Assembly: GCA_020053105.1 (NCBI GenBank)
Contig: JAGVNU010000098.1
Span: 1 to 48,590 of the forward strand
Length of the DNA stretch: 48,590 nucleotides
Origin: Thermodesulfovibrionia bacterium
GTDB taxonomy: Bacteria > Nitrospirota > Thermodesulfovibrionia > UBA6902
Direction: 5' to 3'
Shown here in pieces: positions 26,015 through 33,248 of the stretch (within the stretch, counting starts at the first letter, position 1; the number at the start of each line of letters is the position of its first letter). The translations under genes were made by a program, and so were the position numbers. The notes under the pieces were generated by a model, which was given only the letters and a program-made list of their open reading frames with translations, made no database searches and had not been told where the DNA came from.

Positions 26015-27513
26015 GTGGTCAGGTTTCTGAATATAAACTCCCTGAATTTTTTCTCATCCAGTATTGTCCGCCCTACAATGAAAGAAGACATCATGGCCCC
26101 GATAATCCCCGGCAGCAGGGAACTCTGCCCGGCCGCGTATAAATTACGAAGGGGAAGCCGGCCCTGGAGATTAATCTGACCGACTTTCTGTTTGATGCCG
26201 TATGCAGAGCCGTCCGGGCTGTTCAGGTAATCCCTGAAAGTAAGCACCGAGGCTGAATCAACAACCTGCATTTTATCTTTATATTGAGGAAATACCTTTA
26301 TGATGCGGTTGATAATGGCATTGACCCTGCTTCTTTTATAATCCTGATAAGCGCGCGGTCTGCTGCCCGTCTTTGAGTCCTCCCATTCTTTAACATGCTC
26401 CGAAAAGGATATCTCAAAGGCGTCAATGGTTTTATAAGTTTTGTCCTTTGTATGTTCTACGGATTTAATAATGACCAGGGCAGGCTCGCCTTTATAGGCC
26501 GGGTCCAAAAGACTGTTCACGTCACAATGAGGGAATATCGATAAAATGGATGAGTCAAAATCCGGTTCCTCAAAATCTGAATCGAGTACGGCAAAGACTG
26601 AAAAAAATCCAGCGGACGATTCAAAATCCGAAACCCTGTCAGCAAAGGCCCTGCTCACATATTGTCCGGGCAGAATTTTCAGGATCTCCTTCGGATGGAT
26701 CGTAAGTATGCAGTTGTCGGCAGAAACTTCCTCGCCCGTATTAAGGATGAAGCGTCCAACCTTTTTATTATTGATGTCCGCAAGTTCCGTTATATGGCGG
26801 CTGCAGCGGATTTCGATATCATGGTCTTGTAATTTTTTCTTAAAGGCCTGCACCAGGGCATTGCCGCCGTTTTCAATACGCGCGACAGAATGGTAAAGCC
26901 CCATGCACATGCGGCTGTGGTTGGCAAAGGATATCTCCTCGGGTTTTACCCCGTAGCACATGGCAAGAGCAGACAGCAGCGCCTTCAGCACGCGGTGTTT
27001 AGTTAATTTATTCAGCACCTCTTCCAGGGTGACAAAGTCCTCGTCTGCCAATATATGCTCCGAAAACATTGTGCGAAGGTCCATGGACGGCGTAACGTCG
27101 CAGACCTTCTGCACCATGCCGAAATACCTGTCAATGGCAGACGCCTCCCCTGGAAAGTATTCCTTAAACTTATTCTTTATATTTTCAATTCCGTAAGGGA
27201 CCTCATACTGCCTGCCTTCTGATTCAATAAAAAAGCAGTTGGCGCGGTCCTCTGCCAGGAATATCGGCCGGATTAAATCACGGATCTCAAGGACGGTCAG
27301 GATATCATATAATATTCCGTCCTTCTGAAGACCCCCGGTAAAATGAAACCCGGTATCAAAAGGTATCCCATTTTTATAAAACCTGGATACAGAGCCGCCG
27401 ATGGACGGGCCTTTCTCAAGCAGCAGAACCTTGCGGCCGTTCATGGCGAGGATAAGGGCCATGGTCATACCGCTGATGCCGCTTCCGACTACTATATCAT
27501 CATATTTTTTCAT
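26011..27513 (-). CDS. CrtI/phytoene desaturase-like FAD oxidoreductase
   Basis: A 500-residue flavoprotein of the carotenoid desaturase/retinol saturase group. The N-terminus has GSGISG (G10, G12, G15), E33 as ribose-binding acid in LLLEKG, and GGSVSRFYKNGIPFDTGFHFTGG, the family's substrate-side segment. The C-terminus has LYAAGQSSLLPGIIGAMMSSF, the second FAD segment. Relatives desaturate, isomerise or saturate long conjugated polyenes. Here it is the second gene after the operon promoter and is followed at once by a ketosynthase (4-nt overlap), which suggests it acts on the polyene made by the operon. A CrtI-like gene beside fatty-acid and radical SAM genes is a feature of proposed ladderane clusters. 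No phytoene synthase gene is present, so ordinary carotenoid synthesis is unlikely. Confidence 0.87.
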   Translation of the reverse strand: MKKYDDIVVGSGISGMTMALILAMNGRKVLLLEKGPSIGGSVSRFYKNGIPFDTGFHFTGGLQKDGILYDILTVLEIRDLIRPIFLAEDRANCFFIESEGRQYEVPYGIENIKNKFKEYFPGEASAIDRYFGMVQKVCDVTPSMDLRTMFSEHILADEDFVTLEEVLNKLTKHRVLKALLSALAMCYGVKPEEISFANHSRMCMGLYHSVARIENGGNALVQAFKKKLQDHDIEIRCSRHITELADINNKKVGRFILNTGEEVSADNCILTIHPKEILKILPGQYVSRAFADRVSDFESSAGFFSVFAVLDSDFEEPDFDSSILSIFPHCDVNSLLDPAYKGEPALVIIKSVEHTKDKTYKTIDAFEISFSEHVKEWEDSKTGSRPRAYQDYKRSRVNAIINRIIKVFPQYKDKMQVVDSASVLTFRDYLNSPDGSAYGIKQKVGQINLQGRLPLRNLYAAGQSSLLPGIIGAMMSSFIVGRTILDEKKFREFIFRNLTT

Positions 27514-27557
27514 TAGCTATAATTCCGTTCGTAATCCTGCACGCGGACCTGACAGCT

Positions 27558-27583
27558 GTAGGGAGTGGCGCGCCATGCCCTAC
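27558..27583. repeat. 26-bp palindrome between fabG-like and CrtI-like genes
   Basis: The arms GTAGGG and CCCTAC flank a perfect inner palindrome TGGCGCGCCA, giving a hairpin-forming element with small internal mismatches. It starts 11 bases after the FabG stop (minus strand) in the longest spacer of this part of the operon. There is no T-run, so it is not a standard terminator. It may stabilise the mRNA end, attenuate read-through, or be a copy of a dispersed REP-like repeat. Confidence 0.65.
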
Positions 27584-27593
27584 TCTGCGATAC

Positions 27594-28316
27594 CTACATT
27601 GCAAGTCCGCCGTTGACGCCGATGACCTGTCCGTGGATGTACATGTTTTGTTCAGTGCACAGGAAATTTACAACAGACGCGACATCCTCTGCGGTCCCAA
27701 GACGGTTAACGGGGATTAAAGGAAGTACCTGTTCCCTGGGAAGATTTTCCGTCATTTCGGTCTCAATAAAACCGGGGGCGACTACATTTACCAGTATATT
27801 TTTCTTGCCTACCTCACGGGCCAGGGCCTTGGCCGCGCCTATAAGTCCTGCCTTGGAGGCGGAATAATTTACCTGCCCCGCGTGCCCTATCTGGCCTGAC
27901 AATGAAGAGACAACTATAATACGGCCGGCCTTTGCCCTCAACATCGAAAATAATACTGCGCGGGTCACATTATAAAATCCGTCAAGGTTTGTGGAAAGGA
28001 CCGAGTGCCATTCTTCCTTTGTCATCCATACCATCAGATTGTCCCGGGTAATGCCTGAATTGAAGACAAGTACATCCGGTGCAGAGTCTGCTACTCTCGG
28101 GGCCAGCGCTGCATCGGTCGCCTCATAACTTGATACATCAAAAGGGATTAAATCACATGCGGGACCGAGCTTCTCTATCTCCGTTTTTACCCCTTCCGCA
28201 GCCTTATGATTGCTTTTATAGGTAAGCCAGATATTGAAACCCGACTGCGCCAGCCTGAGGGCTATGGTGCGTCCGATACCGCGGCTGCCGCCGATTATTA
28301 AAGCAGTTTTGCTCAT
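27594..28316 (-). CDS. 3-oxoacyl-ACP reductase (FabG-like SDR)
   Basis: A 240-residue short-chain dehydrogenase/reductase with the NADP-binding motif GGSRGIG (9-15), the structural Asn110, and the catalytic Ser138, Tyr151 and Lys155 (YSASK). The C-terminal APGFIETEM is typical of FabG. It reduces 3-ketoacyl-ACP to 3-hydroxyacyl-ACP in the cytoplasm. It is the first gene of the biosynthetic operon. A promoter-like sequence lies just upstream, yet the predicted leader of about 25 bases shows no Shine-Dalgarno. An 80-base spacer with a perfect-core palindrome separates it from the next gene. The symbol is left blank because a housekeeping fabG probably exists elsewhere. Confidence 0.93.
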   Translation of the reverse strand: MSKTALIIGGSRGIGRTIALRLAQSGFNIWLTYKSNHKAAEGVKTEIEKLGPACDLIPFDVSSYEATDAALAPRVADSAPDVLVFNSGITRDNLMVWMTKEEWHSVLSTNLDGFYNVTRAVLFSMLRAKAGRIIVVSSLSGQIGHAGQVNYSASKAGLIGAAKALAREVGKKNILVNVVAPGFIETEMTENLPREQVLPLIPVNRLGTAEDVASVVNFLCTEQNMYIHGQVIGVNGGLAM

Positions 28317-28347
28317 TGTGATTAATAATTCGTATTAATAGCTGTTT

Positions 28348-28377
28348 ATTATATTAACAAGTTAAGAATTATTTCAA
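28348..28377 (-). promoter_or_regulatory. Sigma70-type promoter of the biosynthetic operon
   Basis: On the minus strand a -35 box TTGAAA (28372-28377) is followed after 18 bases by a consensus -10 TATAAT (28348-28353). The expected start of transcription is about 25 bases before the fabG-like ATG. It is the only convincing promoter I found upstream of the operon, and the 113-base gap it occupies separates the operon from the exonuclease gene. Confidence 0.6.
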
Positions 28378-28429
28378 TTGGAAGGATTGTCTCTTTTTAT
28401 CTTTCAACTTTCAGACATGGATAAAACTG

Positions 28430-29107
28430 TCACGGAGAAAACTTCACATACCTTTCCCAATAATCATACAGCTCCTTTGTAGCGTACAAATCACCGACGC
28501 AATATCTGGCAATCGTAAGATACTGCTGGTTCTTGAAGAGTTCGGGCACTTCATGGCCGGTAACGCCTTCTTCTTTGGGGCTCTTTATTCCAAATGCCTT
28601 GCACCACATATGGAGACTGAACTTCCTGCGTACAGCCCCATAAAAGGTTAGCACATCTATCAGATCGCAATGCGACAGACTGTAGCGGTTCGGCATAAGT
28701 TCTTTGGTCGGCTGAATCTTATGAATAGCAGATCTCAGGAGAAGAAACGGCGCGTCAAAACCCCTGCCGTTGAAGGTGATCAGCTGATCATAATGCCGCA
28801 CCGTCTCCCAGAACCTCCTGAGAATTCCAGGTTCCGTGTCTGCGACATATTCAATACCTTCCTCTTCAATCGTCTCCTGCGGGACATCCGGGGACTGATA
28901 ATAAACCGCGCCCCGGCCAGTGTCCGGGTTGAGCATCCCGATTGCGACTATCTCGCCGGTCAGGGGTGAAAAACCCAGGCCCTCTTTGGCTGCCTTGATA
29001 TCATCATCGGTTTCAGCGTATTTAAGGAGATATTCCCTTGTGGTCTCATCAAATGAATCGAAATCTTTCCCTATCGTCTCAATGTCAATTACAATCTTTT
29101 TGGGCAT
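28430..29107 (-). CDS. 3'-5' exonuclease, DEDDy type (PolB-like)
   Basis: A predicted ribonuclease H-fold exonuclease of 225 residues. Exo I is VIDIET, Exo II is ITFNGRGFDAPFL and Exo III is YCVGDLYATKELYDY, which gives the DEDDy metal-binding set. The ATG at 29107 begins the protein with MPKKIVIDIET; a GTG at 29122 would add five residues. Relatives are annotated as predicted 3'-5' exonuclease related to the DNA polymerase B exonuclease domain. It is a single-domain protein without a polymerase part. It belongs to the housekeeping stretch, not to the lipid operon. Confidence 0.83.
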   Translation of the reverse strand: MPKKIVIDIETIGKDFDSFDETTREYLLKYAETDDDIKAAKEGLGFSPLTGEIVAIGMLNPDTGRGAVYYQSPDVPQETIEEEGIEYVADTEPGILRRFWETVRHYDQLITFNGRGFDAPFLLLRSAIHKIQPTKELMPNRYSLSHCDLIDVLTFYGAVRRKFSLHMWCKAFGIKSPKEEGVTGHEVPELFKNQQYLTIARYCVGDLYATKELYDYWERYVKFSP

Positions 29108-29201
29108 AGAAGGTTTTAACACGTATGAATAAAAAGATGCAAGATATTTTTTGAGATGTGAGTAAAAGGGCTGCTTCCCGAAAAAAAGGACCGTTTCTTC
29201 C

Positions 29202-29759
29202 CTATTTATCTTCCTCGAAAAACCCCTTCAGATTATTCAGCCGCTCGTTGCGTGTTTCAGAAAAATCGTCTTCACCCGGCATAAGCGCCATTGCCTGGTC
29301 AAACTGCGTCCTGAACATACCGTAGTGGTCTGCGACCCATTGCATTGATGCTTCAGAGCAGGATACCGCGGTCTGGATGCTCCTCTGGGCTTCATATTCA
29401 TTCCCTATCTGCGCGTAGGCTGTGCCGCGCGCGAAAAAGGCCGCCCCGTAGTCGGATTTAATTTTTATGGTATTGTCGAAATCCTTTATGGCCTTCTCAT
29501 ATTCCTTTGCTGCCATATTCGATATCCCGCGGTAAAAGTAAGCCCGGAAATTGCCGCTGTTTATATCAATAACAATATTGAAATCCTGAACCGCCTTGTC
29601 AAACTGCTCCATCCTGAAATATGCGACCCCTCTGCTTAAAAAGGCCATTTCAGTTTTTTCGCCGGCCTCAATGGCCTTTGAAAAGGATTCTATGCTTTCC
29701 CCGTACTTTCCGTCGACGAAGAAGCCTTGCCCTTCCAGGAATAATTCTTTCGCGTCCAT
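29202..29759 (-). CDS. TPR repeat protein
   Basis: About 185 residues, beginning at ATG 29759, which has a strong Shine-Dalgarno (AGAGGTG). An in-frame upstream start at 29813 would add a hydrophobic leader, but it lacks a binding site. Three to four tetratricopeptide repeats follow one another (SIESFSKAIEAGEK, KAVQDFNIVIDIN, KAIKDFDNTIKIK and a less regular fourth copy). Such repeats mediate protein-protein contacts. There is no other domain and no export signal with this start, so it is a cytoplasmic scaffold of unknown partner. The acidic C-terminus ends in FEEDK. Confidence 0.82.
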   Translation of the reverse strand: MDAKELFLEGQGFFVDGKYGESIESFSKAIEAGEKTEMAFLSRGVAYFRMEQFDKAVQDFNIVIDINSGNFRAYFYRGISNMAAKEYEKAIKDFDNTIKIKSDYGAAFFARGTAYAQIGNEYEAQRSIQTAVSCSEASMQWVADHYGMFRTQFDQAMALMPGEDDFSETRNERLNNLKGFFEEDK

Positions 29760-29864
29760 TCTTTTCACCTCTTTTTTATTTGGTAGTATGAAGAACAATA
29801 TAGAGCAAGTCAAGAGAGGAGTGACAGGACCAGGGGGAGATTGACGACATCTTTACTCCGGTTG

Positions 29865-30164
29865 TTATCTCAATCTGGTTTTGCAATGCCTGCACGCGCG
29901 TTTATTAATATCTTTGCCAAGATATTTTTTACATGAGGGGCATTTCCAGTTAAAGGCTGTAAAACCAATAAACGCTGTTATCACAGCGAGCTGGGCTGCC
30001 ATAAGAGTATTTTTTGAGTATTCCCCAAACAGATCATGGCGTTTATAAACTACTGACAGCAATAAAACAAGAAAAAGCGCTACTGCTATAGCCAGAAGCT
30101 GCCGTCCCTGGCGCAGCCAGAACTCACGTTTAACCTGTTGATCATCCCTTTTTTCCATGGCCAT
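29865..30164 (-). CDS. Small two-helix membrane protein with zinc ribbon
   Basis: About 100 residues. Two hydrophobic helices (LLAIAVALFLVLLLSVVY and LMAAQLAVITAFIGFTAF) are followed by a C-terminal CPSC...CRHC pair of cysteine knuckles 16 residues apart, a zinc-ribbon arrangement. The start is uncertain: ATG at 30164 or 30158, or TTG at 30203; none has a good Shine-Dalgarno. The ribbon should face the cytoplasm. I do not recognise a specific function. Confidence 0.65.
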   Translation of the reverse strand: MAMEKRDDQQVKREFWLRQGRQLLAIAVALFLVLLLSVVYKRHDLFGEYSKNTLMAAQLAVITAFIGFTAFNWKCPSCKKYLGKDINKRACRHCKTRLR

Positions 30165-30262
30165 TTGTTTTGATATTATAAATCCCGGATTGCAGTTTTT
30201 CAAACACCCGGCTTTCTTCTTTTAACCATTGAGGAGGATTTCCCTGACGCATAAACCCCCGG

Positions 30263-30415
30263 TTAAGGATGAGGAGGGAGTATGTGCTTTGGCCCAGGGA
30301 GCGGACCAGGGATGGGCACCGGGACAGGCACTCCACGATGGACCGGAAAGCATGATGAAAGAACAAAAGCTGACACAACCATAAGTAATACAATTAACAT
30401 CCATAATTTTTTCAT
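30263..30415 (-). CDS. Small proline-rich lipoprotein (50 residues)
   Basis: A tiny exported protein that is easily missed. The ATG at 30415 has a consensus Shine-Dalgarno (AAGGAGA, spacing 7). The product has a short basic start (MKKLW), a hydrophobic core and a lipobox VLSSC, so it should be a lipoprotein with Cys22. The mature 29 residues are Pro/Val/Gly-rich (VPVPVPIPGPLPGP). Its own promoter with a possible operator lies upstream (30487-30535). The function is unknown; the features of a real gene are the ribosome binding site, signal peptide and promoter together. Confidence 0.72.
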   Translation of the reverse strand: MKKLWMLIVLLMVVSAFVLSSCFPVHRGVPVPVPIPGPLPGPKHILPPHP

Positions 30416-30486
30416 GATATGTCTCCTTATTGTAACGGGTGAGCGGCACAACCGCCCAGTCTATAATGCCAGGTCTTTATTTTTTT

Positions 30487-30513
30487 GTATCAGAATACTC
30501 TGTATTAGGATAC
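30487..30513. promoter_or_regulatory. Paired 12-bp repeats, possible operator
   Basis: Two copies of the pattern GTATNAGNATAC (30487-30498 and 30502-30513) are separated by 3 bases. Each copy is itself partly palindromic, so the pair is both a direct and an inverted repeat. One copy overlaps the -10 box of the predicted minus-strand promoter and the other covers the expected transcription start. That placement is typical of a repressor site. Confidence 0.45.
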
Positions 30514-30535
30514 CCTAAAATCAAAAACCTGACAA
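30507..30535 (-). promoter_or_regulatory. Promoter of the small lipoprotein gene
   Basis: Minus-strand -35 TTGTCA (30530-30535) and -10 TATCCT (30507-30512) with a 17-base spacer. It lies downstream of the slyX stop and about 85 bases before the start of the small lipoprotein gene. Confidence 0.45.
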
Positions 30536-30547
30536 CGATTTTTTTTG

Positions 30548-30754
30548 TTAATAATGCGGCGGTTTTTCGTCCTGCAGATTTCCCCTGGGAGACATGATGG
30601 ATGGATCCTTGATCTGGTCGATGATGTGTTTCAGTGTTTCGTTCAGAGCAGTTATCTGTTTCTGCTGATTGTAGACAGTGTCGCTCAGGTCTTTTATTAT
30701 GTTTTCCTGAAAGGCCATCTTTGTTTCAATCTCCACTAAACGGTCTTCATTCAT
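30548..30754 (-). CDS. slyX: SlyX family protein
   Basis: A 68-residue coiled-coil protein with the SlyX pattern: an ETKMAFQENIIKDLSDTVYNQQ helix and the conserved C-terminal PPHY (here at the very end). SlyX is widespread in Gram-negative bacteria, but its function is not well defined. The gene lies 17 bases after the helicase stop in the same direction and is probably co-transcribed with it. The length is normal for the family. Confidence 0.88.
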   Translation of the reverse strand: MNEDRLVEIETKMAFQENIIKDLSDTVYNQQKQITALNETLKHIIDQIKDPSIMSPRGNLQDEKPPHY

Positions 30755-30771
30755 CTATCGCACCCCATCTC

Positions 30772-32034
30772 TTATTTCTTCTTCTTTGCCCTCTTCGGGG
30801 ACTTCTTCTTTCTCTTCTTCTTGTTTGCTTCCCATTGCTCATGTTCAGCGATCATCTCCTGCAGGCTGAGGCCCTCAACGCTTGAGCTGACGATGTTATC
30901 ATAATCTTTTCTGTAGAGCTGTATGACCTCAATCTCTTTATTGATAAGCTGATGGATATCATCAAGAAGTCCTTTTTCCTCCTTGCTGCAGAATGAGATC
31001 GCTTCACCCAGTTTGATGCCGCGGCCCGTCCTTCCGACCCTGTGCACGTAAAGCTCGGGCTTGTCCGGAAGATCATAGTTGATTACGAAATCGACATCCG
31101 GCACATCAATCCCGCGTGCGCTTATGTCCGTGGCGATCATGACCCGGCTGCGGCCCTCTTTGAATTTTTTCATCACCTCAGACCGGTCGTCCTGTGTCTT
31201 GCCCCTGTGGATAGCAACTGTATCTATATTCACCCTCTCCATGGCCTTTGCCACCCGTTCGGCGCGGACCCCGGTCCTTACAAATACAATGATCTTGCTT
31301 TCCGGGTTATCTTTAATAAACCTCTCAAGGAAAAAACGTTTGTCATCCATTTCCACAAACATGACAAACTGCGAGACATTCTTCGCGACAGGGTCCTCCG
31401 GAGCTATCTGGATGCGTATTGCAGTGCTTTTGACCTGAGAGAAGGCGAGCTTTTTGATCTCCTTGCTGATCGTGGCTGAGAAGAAGAGCGTCTGGTGTTT
31501 ATTGGTGAGCTTCCTCTTTACATATATGATGTCATCAATAAACCCGAGGTCAAGCATATGGTCGGCCTCATCAAGCACAAGGGTCCTGATCCGCGAGAGG
31601 TCAACGAATCCCTGGCTGATAAGATCAAACATCCGTCCGGGGGTCGCGATAAGCACGTCGATCCCGTCCTGGAGTTTTTTAATCTGAGGGTCCTGCTCAA
31701 CCCCGCCGTACAAGGCAAAGGTCTTGACCTTCGTGTGCCGCGCAAGCTTGTCAAAGACCTCGCCGATCTGCATCGCCAGTTCACGCGTGGGAGCCATGAC
31801 AATACACTTGATCCCATAAGACCGCCTGCTGCTCTTCTCCCTGTGGATCATGTCAATGAGCGGGATCGCAAAAGCGGCCGTCTTCCCGGTCCCGGTCTGC
31901 GCAATAGCCAGGACGTCCTCGCCCTTGAGGATTGAGGGGATGGACTTGAACTGTATGTTCGTAGGCCTGTTGAAACCCATCAGTGCAAGGTTCTTTTTAA
32001 TTGTTTCCGATATATGGTACTTCTCGAATTTCAT
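30772..32034 (-). CDS. DEAD-box RNA helicase (RhlE-like)
   Basis: A 420-residue ATP-dependent RNA helicase. Motifs in order: Q motif NRPTNIQ, motif I AQTGTGKT, motif Ia PTRELAMQ, Ib ATPGR, II DEAD, III SAT, IV IIVFVRT, V ATDISARGIDVP and VI HRVGRTGR. The tail is short and highly basic (KKRKKKSPKRAKKKK), as in RhlE-type helicases, and would add RNA binding. It acts in ribosome assembly or RNA turnover in the cytoplasm. An AGGAAGGG Shine-Dalgarno precedes the ATG. It is transcribed away from the SWIB gene across a 200-base gap. Confidence 0.95.
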   Translation of the reverse strand: MKFEKYHISETIKKNLALMGFNRPTNIQFKSIPSILKGEDVLAIAQTGTGKTAAFAIPLIDMIHREKSSRRSYGIKCIVMAPTRELAMQIGEVFDKLARHTKVKTFALYGGVEQDPQIKKLQDGIDVLIATPGRMFDLISQGFVDLSRIRTLVLDEADHMLDLGFIDDIIYVKRKLTNKHQTLFFSATISKEIKKLAFSQVKSTAIRIQIAPEDPVAKNVSQFVMFVEMDDKRFFLERFIKDNPESKIIVFVRTGVRAERVAKAMERVNIDTVAIHRGKTQDDRSEVMKKFKEGRSRVMIATDISARGIDVPDVDFVINYDLPDKPELYVHRVGRTGRGIKLGEAISFCSKEEKGLLDDIHQLINKEIEVIQLYRKDYDNIVSSSVEGLSLQEMIAEHEQWEANKKKRKKKSPKRAKKKK

Positions 32035-32247
32035 GGATACACCCTTCCTGCTTACGTTATTCCCAACCCTGGGATTACTTTTAATTATACTGAAATCGTG
32101 GGATGAATCCTGTTATCTTAAAAAATAATCCAGGAAATGCAATAATTACTTCAGAAGCGGGTCTTGAAAACTTTTTAAAGTAAAATGGGTATAATATCTG
32201 ACTCCGGAGATAATTCCATATAAATCTAAAGATGAAGGAGTTTGAAA

Positions 32248-32574
32248 ATGGCAGAAGCAAAAGGATTGAATAAACCGGTAAAGCTGAAAAAAGATCTGGC
32301 AGCGTTTCTGGGAGCAACAGAACTTCCCAGGACAGAGATCACCAAAAAACTGTGGGACTATATTAAAGCGAATAAACTTCAGACAAAGACTGAAAATGGA
32401 AAGCCTGAGAACGCAGGCAAGTTCATCGTGGCAGATTCTAAACTGCTCCCGATCTTCAGGAACACGAAATCCACAAGTAAGTCAGGCACGCTCACTGACC
32501 TCACAAATCTGAGTGAAGGCCAGACAATCAACATGATGCAGATGGCCGCTGTAGTTGCTGCTAACATAGAATAA
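32248..32574 (+). CDS. SWIB/MDM2 domain protein
   Basis: A 108-residue protein that is essentially one SWIB domain: LNKPVKLKKDLAAFLGATELPRTEITKKLWDYIKANKLQ, followed by FIVADSKLLPIF. In chlamydiae and other bacteria such small SWIB proteins are thought to bind DNA or act in chromatin-like complexes. The ATG at 32248 has an AAGGAG site 7 bases upstream; the TTG two codons earlier lies inside this site and is not the start. A TATAAT box at 32190-32195 lies in the divergent gap (32035-32247), but its nearest -35-like box (TTGAAA, 32164) is 20 bases away, which is too long for a confident call. Confidence 0.87.
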   Translation: MAEAKGLNKPVKLKKDLAAFLGATELPRTEITKKLWDYIKANKLQTKTENGKPENAGKFIVADSKLLPIFRNTKSTSKSGTLTDLTNLSEGQTINMMQMAAVVAANIE

Positions 32575-32582
32575 ACTGATAG

Positions 32583-32617
32583 CGCCGGGCCTGCATTTGA
32601 ATAATGCAGGCCCGGCG
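32583..32617. terminator. 15-bp perfect hairpin after the SWIB gene
   Basis: Arms CGCCGGGCCTGCATT and AATGCAGGCCCGGCG pair perfectly around a 5-base loop, starting 8 bases after the SWIB stop. No T-run follows, so it may stop transcription weakly or only protect the mRNA end. The DUF1456 gene starts about 28 bases later, so read-through is possible. Confidence 0.7.
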
Positions 32618-32645
32618 TAACTGCAGTCCGGACCGGAGAATGCTT

Positions 32646-33113
32646 GTGACCAATAACGACGTCTTGCGCCGTATCCGCTATACCTTCGACTTTGGCGATT
32701 CGAAGATGATTGCGTTATTCGGTTTGGCTGATTATAAGGTAACGCGGGAGCAGATCAGCGATTGGTTGAAAAAAGACGATGATCCCGCGTATCAGGAATG
32801 CAGCGACACTCAGATGGCGATTTTCCTGAATGGTTTGATTGTCGATAGACGAGGCAAAAAAGAAGGGGCACAACCCGGGCCGGAGCAGCGTTTGTCCAAC
32901 AATATCATTTTCAAAAAATTAAGGATCGCATTAAACCTGAAAGCCGAAGATATATTGGAAATTCTCGGCCTTGCCGGCATGCGCATCAGTGAACACGAAT
33001 TGAGCGCGTTTTTCCGCAGGCCGGACCATAAACACTACCGTGAATGTAAAGACCAGGTCCTGCGTAATTTTCTCAAAGGTGTGCAGCTGAAATATCGCCC
33101 GGACGCTCAATAG
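32646..33113 (+). CDS. DUF1456 (YehS-like) protein
   Basis: About 155 residues with two copies of the DUF1456 unit: NNDVLRRIRYTFDFGDSKM...FLNGLI (about 3-60) and NNIIFKKLRIALNLKAEDI...FLKGVQLKYR (about 80-150). I prefer the GTG at 32646, which has GGAG 7 bases upstream and begins like E. coli YehS. An ATG at 32640 would add two residues with the site too close. The family's biochemical role is unknown. It is a soluble cytoplasmic protein. Confidence 0.85.
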   Translation: MTNNDVLRRIRYTFDFGDSKMIALFGLADYKVTREQISDWLKKDDDPAYQECSDTQMAIFLNGLIVDRRGKKEGAQPGPEQRLSNNIIFKKLRIALNLKAEDILEILGLAGMRISEHELSAFFRRPDHKHYRECKDQVLRNFLKGVQLKYRPDAQ

Positions 33114-33248
33114 AAAGCAGCGGTCCAACCTGAATGGCTTCATCCATTTCTTTTGCGTCAGCGTCAGGGCTCATTGCGTATTTCTGTTCTTCAGACAGCA
33201 CCGGCCATATTACGGGCTGGAATAAACAGACTTTTAAAGGAGTTGATC

